Below, in pieces: positions 1 through 5,856 of a DNA stretch of 6,901 bases. The notes beneath the pieces were generated by a model. That model did not search any database, had not been told where the DNA came from, and saw only the letters and a program-made list of their open reading frames with translations. Source of the DNA: an uncultured Chthoniobacterales bacterium (GTDB lineage: Bacteria > Verrucomicrobiota > Verrucomicrobiia > Chthoniobacterales > CAKUMP01); the NCBI GenBank assembly GCA_934667795.1, contig CAKUMP010000128.1, positions 1 to 6,901 of the forward strand, written 5' to 3'. Position 1 is the first letter of the stretch; every line of letters begins with the position of its first letter. The translations under genes and the position numbers were made by a program.

Positions 1-16
1 GAACCGGCAGGATGCC

Positions 17-1576
17 TCACCGCATTTTTGAATATTTCGCTTTGCTTTCTTCGATCGTGATTTTCAAACGATCGATTAATTCCTGGGAGGTGGTAAAAAT
101 TTTATAGAACCATTCTTCCAGGGCATGACCGAAATAGCGTTTTTCCAGATGCTCTCTGACTTGATCCTGCAAAGAGGACAATTCAGGTTCTATTTGTGCC
201 AGAATATCTGAATGTTCTTTCCATCCGATTTCGCTCATACGCCCGATACCAGCAAAGCATGAACATTGTTCCTCGCGACTCAAGAGGCATTTATGGATGT
301 ATAAAACTTCCAGTAACAATGTGATGGTTTTCCATTCAAACGCATGTTCGGAAACTTTGATTTGTTTCATTTCCTGGATTAGGGATTTTTCGATATTCCA
401 TTCTTCGCGGCATTTTCCGATCTGGAAGAAAATGCGATCGACCTGCTCCGCATCCGGGAAAAATGTTTTGCAACTATTGTCCGGGCTGACTGCTTTTGCG
501 AGTATCGGCCATACGGCGTCCGGGTTAATATTGGGGACGGTACAGGAATTTGAACGTGCCCAGTGTGTGATAATGAGTCCATCTAATTGATAGCGTTCTA
601 TCGTTTCTTTCCACAACTGGATATTGGCACTGCGCCAGTTATAATAGGGCAAAATACTGCGATCCTGTGTAATACTTCCTCCCGCGCCTCCCCAGACACG
701 GAACCCCAGACGTTTCCAGATGGCCGCCTGAAACAGAGGTTCCATGAGCCAGGGCGAAACCTGAAACTCTGCCGTTAATTCTTTAATCTCCGGCGCCCAG
801 TCTTCAAAATGAAGCAAGCCATCCGGAAACAGATTCACATCAGATGGCCCACCTTCAGGCTCTTCCAGCCATTTTCGACTACAGCGAAGGCCTGAAAATC
901 GCACCATCCCCTCCGGTTTGATCCCTGCAAAATAATTCCATGGAACTAAAATTACTTTTTCCCGCAGTGCTTTAAGCCGTTCGATATTTTCCGGCGCAAT
1001 ATGATCTTCCAGCATATCACTCCAGATCAAAGGCGTCTTGCCAAATTCCGCACAAATGCCACAAAGCTCTTCCAGATACTCCAGAAACATATCCAAAGGA
1101 TCTTTCCCCTCTCCACGCGCATACGCAGCAAAGGATCTCGCTTCATCCATTCCTAAATGAATATATCTTGAATCTGTGTGCGCTGCCAGCACCTCTTTCA
1201 ACATCTTCCTGAACCATTCTCTCGCTTCCGGTAAAGCAATCTGCAAATCCCGTGGTTCTTTTCCCGGGATAGAAAACTTCCGATATGCCGGTTGACGAAA
1301 AACATATTCCATATGCCCCAGGCATTGCTGCAATGGAATCACCTCAATCCCCGCATCTGAAGCCAGCTTTAAAAAATGCTGCAAAAATTCCGGACTCCAC
1401 AACTCCTCCGGATAACGCGAAAGAGAAACAGACTGAAAAGGAAAAACATCTTCATATTCTACTAAAACCGCATCGTATCCCAAGCGACTCAAATTCTGAA
1501 AATATTCTTCATAATAATCATGGCGATACTGAACACCTTTAAGATCAAGATGGGCGGCAATTGGAAATTTTTTCAT
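17..1576 (-). CDS. Glycoside hydrolase family 20-like protein (beta-N-acetylhexosaminidase-related)
   Basis: A 519-residue protein that probably removes terminal N-acetylhexosamine or a related sugar from glycans. The first 330 residues or so read as a TIM-barrel of the GH20/hexosaminidase D type. Visible signs are a loop with GHMEYV (about residues 87-92), matching the GHxE loop of that group, and HLGMDEA (140-146), whose adjacent Asp144-Glu145 matches the GH20 catalytic Asp-Glu pair in which Glu is the acid/base. Later aromatic-rich stretches such as ITHWARSN fit the end of the barrel. The last 150 residues are mainly helical and charged and match nothing I recognise. There is no signal peptide, so it probably acts in the cytoplasm on imported sugars. 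The ATG at 1576 lacks a clear ribosome site, but the protein starts naturally at the first barrel strand (FPIAAHLDLKG). It lies 48 nt after trpG on the same strand, with a tandem repeat in the gap. Substrate is unknown; a divergent non-hexosaminidase role is possible. Confidence 0.83.
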   Translation of the reverse strand: MKKFPIAAHLDLKGVQYRHDYYEEYFQNLSRLGYDAVLVEYEDVFPFQSVSLSRYPEELWSPEFLQHFLKLASDAGIEVIPLQQCLGHMEYVFRQPAYRKFSIPGKEPRDLQIALPEAREWFRKMLKEVLAAHTDSRYIHLGMDEARSFAAYARGEGKDPLDMFLEYLEELCGICAEFGKTPLIWSDMLEDHIAPENIERLKALREKVILVPWNYFAGIKPEGMVRFSGLRCSRKWLEEPEGGPSDVNLFPDGLLHFEDWAPEIKELTAEFQVSPWLMEPLFQAAIWKRLGFRVWGGAGGSITQDRSILPYYNWRSANIQLWKETIERYQLDGLIITHWARSNSCTVPNINPDAVWPILAKAVSPDNSCKTFFPDAEQVDRIFFQIGKCREEWNIEKSLIQEMKQIKVSEHAFEWKTITLLLEVLYIHKCLLSREEQCSCFAGIGRMSEIGWKEHSDILAQIEPELSSLQDQVREHLEKRYFGHALEEWFYKIFTTSQELIDRLKITIEESKAKYSKMR

Positions 1577-1588
1577 GGATATTAAAAT

Positions 1589-1609
1589 GTACGTAAGTAG
1601 TACGTAAGT
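1589..1609. repeat. Tandem 10-bp direct repeat, possible operator of the hydrolase gene
   Basis: GTACGTAAGT occurs twice, at 1589-1598 and 1600-1609, identical and 11 bp apart, so both copies face the same side of the helix. Each contains the palindrome TACGTA. The pair lies 13-33 bp upstream of the GH20-like start codon and inside the 48-bp trpG-hydrolase gap. Position and phasing fit a regulator binding site; the regulator is unknown and the function is inference. Confidence 0.5.
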
Positions 1610-1624
1610 CTGGTTTTATAAATT

Positions 1625-2188
1625 TTACAAATGGAGGAAATTTTTGAGAATTTGCATTCCGTGGTGAGTGAGGATGGATTCGGGATGGAACTGCACACCA
1701 TGTACAGGTAATGTCTTATGACGCAGCCCCATAATTTCGCCATCGTCTGAAGTGGCGCATATTTCCAGACACTCCGGAAGAGTTTCGGCTTTTACCACGA
1801 GAGAATGGTAACGGGTTGCTTCAAATGGATTTGGCAATCCTTGAAAAACGCCTTTTCCATCATGATGAATGGGAGAAGTTTTTCCATGCATTAATTTTGC
1901 TGCCCGGATCACCTCTCCACCAAAAACCGCACCCATACATTGATGCCCGAGACAAACGCCCAGAACAGGAACTTTTCCGGCGAAATGGCGGATCACCTCA
2001 TTACTGATCCCTGCCTCATTGGGAGTACATGGGCCGGGAGAAATACAAATCCGGTCCACCTTCAGTGCTTCAATTTCTTCAACCGTAATTTCATCATTTC
2101 GTTTCACGAGCTGTTCCACACCCAGCTCTCCAAAATACTGAACCAGATTATACGTGAAGGAATCGTAATTATCTATAACTAACAACAT
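1625..2188 (-). CDS. trpG: Anthranilate synthase component II (glutamine amidotransferase)
   Basis: A full-length class I glutamine amidotransferase (187 residues, typical for TrpG/PabA) that hydrolyses glutamine and channels ammonia to TrpE. It opens with MLLVIDNYDSFTYNLVQYFG, the classic TrpG/PabA start. The oxyanion-hole region SPGPCTPNEAGIS is at about 50-62, the nucleophile Cys79 sits in GVCLGHQ, and the catalytic His168 and Glu170 are in FHPES, so the triad is complete. The start at 2188 has AAAGG (2195-2199) six bases upstream. It lies 28 nt after trpE on the same strand and is surely co-transcribed with it. In bacteria without a separate PabA this subunit can also serve aminodeoxychorismate synthase; the sequence alone does not exclude that dual role. 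No trpD, trpC or other trp genes follow, so the rest of the pathway is elsewhere. Confidence 0.96.
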   Translation of the reverse strand: MLLVIDNYDSFTYNLVQYFGELGVEQLVKRNDEITVEEIEALKVDRICISPGPCTPNEAGISNEVIRHFAGKVPVLGVCLGHQCMGAVFGGEVIRAAKLMHGKTSPIHHDGKGVFQGLPNPFEATRYHSLVVKAETLPECLEICATSDDGEIMGLRHKTLPVHGVQFHPESILTHHGMQILKNFLHL

Positions 2189-2216
2189 AAGTAACCTTTA
2201 TTTCCTGCGTTTAAAT

Positions 2217-3737
2217 TCATCCTTCCTGCAAACGGGCAATACGTCGAGCAAGTCCGATGGCTTTCATCATCCCGCGTGCTTTATTCACTGTTTCCTGATA
2301 TTCTCCATCCGGGGTAGAGTCCGCCACAATCCCGGCCCCGGCCTGCACGTATGCTTTTCCGTCTTTCATCAGAACGGTTCTTAACACAATACAACTGTCC
2401 AGGTTACCATCAAACCCGACATACGCCACCGCTCCCGCATACGTTCCCCGTTTATTTTTTTCCACTTCCGCAATAATTTCCATTGCACGCACCTTGGGAG
2501 AACCAGACACCGTGCCTGCCGGAAAAGTCGCGCGCAGGACATCATAACAATCGTTATCTCCGGATAAATGTCCTTCCACGTTGGACACAATATGCATCAC
2601 GTGGCTATAGCGTTCGATAATCATCAGGTCGGTCACCTTCACGCTTCCATATTTCGCAATTCTGCCCACATCATTTCGTGCCAGATCCACCAGCATAATA
2701 TGTTCTGCGCGCTCTTTTGGATCGGCTAATAAATCTTTTGCATTTGCTTCATCCTCTTCCTCATTTTTTCCACGCAAGCGGGTTCCGGCAATCGGGCGGA
2801 TTTCAATTTTTTCATTTTGCATGCGCACATGGACTTCTGGGCTGCTTCCAACCAAAGAAAATGCGCCTCCGAAATTCAGACAAAACATATACGGACTGGG
2901 ATTCACAAATCGCAATGCCCGGTATAAACTGACTTCATCCCCGCTATACGTTGCTTCGAAGCGTTGAGAGGGAACAAACTGAAAAATATCTCCTGCGCGA
3001 ATATACTCCTGCCCCTTCAGGACCATTTGTTTATACTCTTCTTCCGTCGTATTACTGCGAATTTCACATTCTTCGGCTTCCAGTCCGGTAGAAATTCTGA
3101 CCATCCCATCCGGAGTTTCCAGTTCTTGTAACACTTCCTCCAGACGAAGGATCGCATCTTCATACACTTCTTCCGGAGATTTTTTATCATCAAGATACGC
3201 CAATGATAATATCCGCATCTTGCGATAACGATGATCAAAAATCACCAGGATTCTGGCGAGGACAAAAACAGCATCCGGGACGCCAAGTGGATCTTCTTCC
3301 ACCACCGGCACCCGTGTTTCAAAAAAACGTACCGCATCATATCCCAGATACCCCACCGCACCTCCACGAAATGCCTGTTCGCCAAAATCTCCCACCGCCC
3401 GATACCCCGACATCACACGCTTTAATTCTTCCAGCGGATCTCTATCCTGTTTCCTGACCTCAACCTCCCCATTGCGCTCAATTTCCACCCGATCCTCCCG
3501 CGTCCGAATCACCACCTCCGGATCGCACCCAACAAAAGAATAACGCCCCACCTGATCATGCACCTCTGCTGATTCCAATAAATATCCATACCCACGGTCC
3601 TTTAATTTTTTAAAAACCGAAACTGGCGTTTCCACATCCAAAACCAGTTCCGTCCCGACAGGAATCACATTTCCTTCTTTGCTTAATTCCTTAAACTTCT
3701 CTAAATCCACATTCACCGCATAATGCTCTCGCTTCAT
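2217..3737 (-). CDS. trpE: Anthranilate synthase component I
   Basis: A 506-residue chorismate-binding enzyme that makes anthranilate and pyruvate from chorismate and ammonia, the first committed step of tryptophan synthesis. The N-terminal domain carries LLES (53-56), the motif whose Glu-Ser pair takes part in tryptophan feedback binding in enterobacterial TrpE, so allosteric inhibition is likely. The C-terminal domain shows PIAGTRLRG (about 314-322), DLARNDVGR, AGTVSGSPK (about 407-415) and GAGIVADS (about 465-472). The Ala in PIAGT separates it from PabB-type aminodeoxychorismate synthases, which usually have Lys there, and the length fits TrpE. The ATG at 3737 is preceded by two purine-rich ribosome sites, AAGGA (3742-3746) and AAAGGA (3748-3753). 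It is first in a trpE-trpG pair. A long non-coding leader precedes it and may regulate it. Confidence 0.97.
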   Translation of the reverse strand: MKREHYAVNVDLEKFKELSKEGNVIPVGTELVLDVETPVSVFKKLKDRGYGYLLESAEVHDQVGRYSFVGCDPEVVIRTREDRVEIERNGEVEVRKQDRDPLEELKRVMSGYRAVGDFGEQAFRGGAVGYLGYDAVRFFETRVPVVEEDPLGVPDAVFVLARILVIFDHRYRKMRILSLAYLDDKKSPEEVYEDAILRLEEVLQELETPDGMVRISTGLEAEECEIRSNTTEEEYKQMVLKGQEYIRAGDIFQFVPSQRFEATYSGDEVSLYRALRFVNPSPYMFCLNFGGAFSLVGSSPEVHVRMQNEKIEIRPIAGTRLRGKNEEEDEANAKDLLADPKERAEHIMLVDLARNDVGRIAKYGSVKVTDLMIIERYSHVMHIVSNVEGHLSGDNDCYDVLRATFPAGTVSGSPKVRAMEIIAEVEKNKRGTYAGAVAYVGFDGNLDSCIVLRTVLMKDGKAYVQAGAGIVADSTPDGEYQETVNKARGMMKAIGLARRIARLQEG

Positions 3738-3854
3738 AAAATCCTTATCCTTTGCGCAATCAACCTTTGTGTCATTTAATCAAAAATTATTCAACCATTC
3801 CTTCTTTTCCCCTACTCCCTCATACCCTTTTCGACGCCTCCAATACAAACCGAA

Positions 3855-3879
3855 TCTGCCACTCCCTTTCGGAGTCAGA
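3855..3879 (-). other. Stem-loop in the trpE leader, possibly the core of a dispersed repeat
   Basis: Reading toward trpE, TCTG-ACTCC, loop GAAAG, GGAGT, bulge GG, then CAGA gives a nine-base-pair stem with one two-base bulge. It begins 13 bases after the stop codon of the two-Trp mini-ORF. No T-run follows, so it is not a simple terminator. A second GGGAGT at 3814-3819 on the same strand could pair with the same ACTCC, giving a mutually exclusive structure, though over a long distance. Alternatively this is the inverted-repeat core of a dispersed non-coding repeat. Confidence 0.5.
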
Positions 3880-3892
3880 CAGCTTTCCACCT

Positions 3893-3919
3893 TCACCAGC
3901 TTCGCCAACTTTTGCGCAT
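3893..3919 (-). CDS. Candidate trp leader peptide MRKSWRSW
   Basis: An eight-codon open frame with two Trp codons (positions 5 and 8) followed by TGA, on the trpE strand and 156 nt upstream of the trpE start codon. In attenuation systems such as enterobacterial trpL, ribosome stalling at Trp codons in a short leader peptide decides between alternative RNA structures downstream. Supporting points here are the strand, the location, the Trp density and the stem-loop right after it. Against it: the ribosome site is weak (GGAA about 11 bases upstream), the peptide is very short, the Trp codons are not adjacent, and no hairpin-plus-T-run attenuator is visible. The TGG triplets also fall in a run of three imperfect 9-base units, which could create Trp codons by chance. 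An in-frame TTG further upstream would give a longer peptide. Confidence 0.3.
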   Translation of the reverse strand: MRKSWRSW

Positions 3920-3970
3920 ACTTATTTCAATTCCACGTTTTTTTATGCCTTGCAAGCCATTTTTAAGAGA

Positions 3971-4000
3971 AATGTACAGAATATTTCACCATCCAGACAA
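3971..4000 (-). promoter_or_regulatory. Candidate promoter for trpE-trpG
   Basis: On the minus strand TTGTCT (3995-4000) and TACATT (3971-3976) are separated by 18 bp; each matches four of six bases of the sigma-70 consensus. Transcription would begin near 3964, about 45 bases before the candidate leader peptide and about 227 before trpE. The match is moderate and other AT-rich sites nearby are possible. Confidence 0.3.
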
Positions 4001-4105
4001 GGAATCGAAAATGTGTCTCATTTTAAAATAAACTTCTGATCCCTGCAGACATTTCGTGAATTTTTCTATTTGAGTTGGAATTGTGTTGAACATCTTTAGA
4101 AATCC

Positions 4106-4118
4106 ATTAAGGCTTAAT
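4106..4118. promoter_or_regulatory. 13-bp perfect palindrome just upstream of the flavoprotein start
   Basis: ATTAAG-G-CTTAAT is perfectly symmetric about one central base and ends five bases before the ATG at 4124. It includes the only Shine-Dalgarno-like AAGG (4109-4112) of that gene. A one-base centre cannot form a proper RNA loop, so a dimeric repressor site on DNA fits better than an RNA hairpin. Function is inference; a short AT-rich palindrome may occur by chance. Confidence 0.35.
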
Positions 4119-4123
4119 AGCTT

Positions 4124-5215
4124 ATGCATACGGCGGATGTCCTCATTATTGGCGGAGGCCCATCCGGTACCACTTGCGCAACGTTATGCGCGGAGGCCGG
4201 ACTCCGCGTGCTCCTTCTCGAACGCAGTCTTTTTCCCAGAGAAAAAGTTTGTGGCGATTGCCTCAACCCAGGGTGCTGGGAGGTTTTCGCACGCCTGAAA
4301 GTGGCGTCCAGAATACGCAAACTCCCCCATGCACGCATTGAACGCCTGCATTTTATCGATCTTCACAATAAAGCCATTTCTTTCCGTTTGGGTTCTACCA
4401 AAAAAGGAAAAATTGCAGTGAAACGTTCTTCTCTCGACAATCTCCTGCTTGAGCGCACGCGCGAAGCACGCGTGATCGCACAGGAAGGCACCACGGTCGA
4501 ATCGATCGAATCCACATCCGAGGGCTGGGTGGTTCACACGAACCGTGGCGAGTTTTCCGGCAAGATTCTGGTGGGCGCGGATGGCCGCAACTCACTGGTT
4601 GCCAAAGCACTGGGACATACCCCGCGAATGCTGAATGACCGCATTGGTTTACAAACCCATTTTGATGGCCCCCTCTCTCTACAACAACAAATCACGATCC
4701 GTCTCATGCCTCAGGGGTATTGCGGACTTGCAGGAGTCGGGGGACGCACGATTAACCTCTGTCTCGCCGGCCCCGCCAAATCCACCAAGGCATTGAAAGA
4801 CTGGGCCATTTCAGAATACCGATTACCCGCGAACCTGATCTGGCGCACGATTACTCCACTAAGCCGAACCCCGGTGCCACCTGTTGGACATCATGCGCTC
4901 CTGACAGGGGATGCCGCTCGTGTGACAGAACCCTTTACCGGGGAAGGAATTTTTTACGCCCTGCAATCCGGACAACTCGCTGCAGACGCCATCATTTATG
5001 GGTTCCAAGCCAGAAATTTCCCGGCTGCCTGGCAACAATATCAACTCGCTCATCGCAAAATGTATCGCGGACGCATCTGGATAAATCAACTGGCAAAACT
5101 GGCGGCAACGCATCCAGTTGTGACCTCACAAATCTTCCAGATTATCCGTCCCTATCCGCAGATTCTCGGCCTCCTCAGCAGCCGCGTGATTGGGCATAAA
5201 TTGGAAGGGGTTTAA
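4124..5215 (+). CDS. FAD-dependent oxidoreductase of the geranylgeranyl reductase type
   Basis: A 363-residue flavoprotein of the PHBH/geranylgeranyl reductase fold. Its Rossmann motif GGGPSG (10-15) begins nine residues from the start, and Glu33 ends the second strand to bind the FAD ribose, which fixes the ATG at 4124. Next comes VCGDCLNP (42-49), corresponding to the CGxxLxP segment of geranylgeranyl-reductase-like proteins, then GADGRNS (151-157) and the second FAD motif GDAARVTEPFTGEGI (262-276). All cofactor motifs are intact. Members reduce isoprenoid double bonds or oxidise lipid-like or aromatic substrates; the substrate here is unknown. No membrane helix or signal peptide is evident, although the C-terminus is moderately hydrophobic and could touch the membrane. 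The gene stands alone, divergent from trpE and convergent with an RHS relic. Related bacterial flavoproteins can sit beside polyketide or lipid genes, but none is visible here. No strong terminator follows. Confidence 0.92.
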   Translation: MHTADVLIIGGGPSGTTCATLCAEAGLRVLLLERSLFPREKVCGDCLNPGCWEVFARLKVASRIRKLPHARIERLHFIDLHNKAISFRLGSTKKGKIAVKRSSLDNLLLERTREARVIAQEGTTVESIESTSEGWVVHTNRGEFSGKILVGADGRNSLVAKALGHTPRMLNDRIGLQTHFDGPLSLQQQITIRLMPQGYCGLAGVGGRTINLCLAGPAKSTKALKDWAISEYRLPANLIWRTITPLSRTPVPPVGHHALLTGDAARVTEPFTGEGIFYALQSGQLAADAIIYGFQARNFPAAWQQYQLAHRKMYRGRIWINQLAKLAATHPVVTSQIFQIIRPYPQILGLLSSRVIGHKLEGV

Positions 5216-5243
5216 GGAGGAAGACATAAACCTCAGATGGCTC

Positions 5244-5746
5244 CATGTCATGGTCATACTGCTCTCCTCAATATAAATAATTCGTGTGGATTGCCCCCTG
5301 TTGAGCAATCAAGACGCCATAGGCGTCGTAAGTAAACTACCCACCGCGCTGTAGGTGTAAGTCGTTTCTCCAATGTTGTTTTCGTTCACCGAAACCAAGC
5401 GGTTGAGCGCCTCATATTGCGCCGTTATAAAGGTTCCGTCGGGAAAATCGGTGCGGACACGATGATCCAGCACATCGTAGGTATGCGTCGTCACATTGCC
5501 TGCGTCCATCTGACGTAATGCCCCTTCCACCATCGCACCGCTATTGATCATCAGCGGATTTTTTACCCAACCCACCCCCGTCTCAAATCCAGCTTCCTGT
5601 CCTGATACGCTTCCGACACCGCCCATGCCTTCTAAAATCCCTAAGAAGGCGAAACTAATTATCAAAAATCGACGAATAATGGGAATCGCGGGGATGAATT
5701 GCAGAAACATGTCGAAAATTTTATTAGGAAAACCTAATTCCTGCAA
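5244..5746 (-). pseudogene. Relic of an RHS/YD-repeat protein gene, frameshifted and stopped
   Basis: An open frame from a TTG at 5746 (or a better ATG at 5710) down to 5309 encodes a hydrophobic N-terminus resembling a signal peptide (two Arg, then FLIISFAFLGIL), then typical YD-repeat sequence: TTHTYDVLDHRVRTDFPDG, AQYEALNRLVSV and TTYTYSAVGSLLT. It ends abruptly in TPMAS. In a neighbouring frame from 5330 the expected RHS core continues as YDAYGVLIAQQ and then NYLY-stop-GEQYDHDM (5244-5282). So one base was lost near 5325-5331, and a TGA at 5268-5270 interrupts the conserved NYLYxGEQYD core. RHS proteins are large secreted or surface proteins, often over 1,000 residues, with many YD repeats; only about two remain, so most of the gene is missing. 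No C-terminal toxin or immunity gene follows: the relic runs into the end of the convergent flavoprotein gene. No strong promoter or ribosome site is seen. Confidence 0.8.
5723..5738. repeat. Small inverted repeat at the head of the RHS relic
   Basis: ATTAGG (5723-5728) and CCTAAT (5733-5738) form a perfect six-base-pair stem around a four-base loop. It lies between the possible TTG start (5746) and the ATG (5710) of the RHS relic, next to AAAATTTT on the relic strand. It is too weak and AT-rich to be a confident terminator or regulator. It could be a small operator or chance. Confidence 0.3.
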
Positions 5747-5820
5747 TGAAATTTAAAAATATCTTTATTACCACGTGATAATGAGAGATCCTTCAGGGGT
5801 TTTATTAAAGGGCAATAGCA

Positions 5821-5849
5821 TTGACAAGGCTTGCATGGCTTCCTATTTT
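5821..5849 (+). promoter_or_regulatory. Strong-looking sigma-70 promoter for the M81 gene
   Basis: TTGACA (5821-5826), a perfect -35 box, is followed after exactly 17 bp by TATTTT (5844-5849), a four-of-six -10 box. The predicted start point falls at about 5856-5857, on the ATG of the M81 gene, so the transcript may be leaderless. The lack of a Shine-Dalgarno sequence before that ATG agrees with this. Confidence 0.5.
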
Positions 5850-5856
5850 CGCCAAT

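Larger units (their letters stand above)
3738..4123. other. Divergent intergenic region between trpE and the flavoprotein gene
   Basis: This 386-bp stretch separates two divergently transcribed genes and holds no convincing full-size gene. Open frames of 65-95 codons on the plus strand are Ser/Pro/Phe-rich, lack family motifs and look like chance. Read toward trpE, it contains a candidate promoter (3971-4000), a mini-ORF with two Trp codons (3893-3919), a stem-loop (3855-3879), then about 110 bases that are very rich in G and A and almost free of C. The half next to the flavoprotein gene is AT-rich, contains a 10-bp palindrome (4020-4029) and ends in a 13-bp palindrome just before the start codon. 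Confidence 0.7.

Noticed and set aside
2217..3737. trpE as pabB (aminodeoxychorismate synthase)
   Set aside because: PIAGT rather than PIKGT in the active site, plus the LLES tryptophan-binding motif, favour TrpE.
3803..3830. GAG/TAG triplets in the trpE leader as a TRAP binding site
   Set aside because: TRAP sites need about nine to eleven (G/U)AG triplets spaced by two or three bases. Only three lie close together here, with spacings of one and zero.
3752..4039. A 95-codon plus-strand open frame upstream of the flavoprotein gene
   Set aside because: Its composition is Ser/Pro/Phe-rich with no motif, it is antisense to the trpE leader and lacks a good ribosome site. It is best explained by the pyrimidine-rich strand.
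5216..5308. A Rho-independent terminator after the flavoprotein gene
   Set aside because: Only weak symmetry is present, such as CCATG-T-CATGG at 5243-5253, with no following T-run on either strand. This stretch is mostly decayed RHS coding sequence.
5216..5746. An RHS toxin with immunity gene
   Set aside because: After the degenerate core the sequence runs into the convergent flavoprotein gene; no toxin tip or small immunity gene fits.
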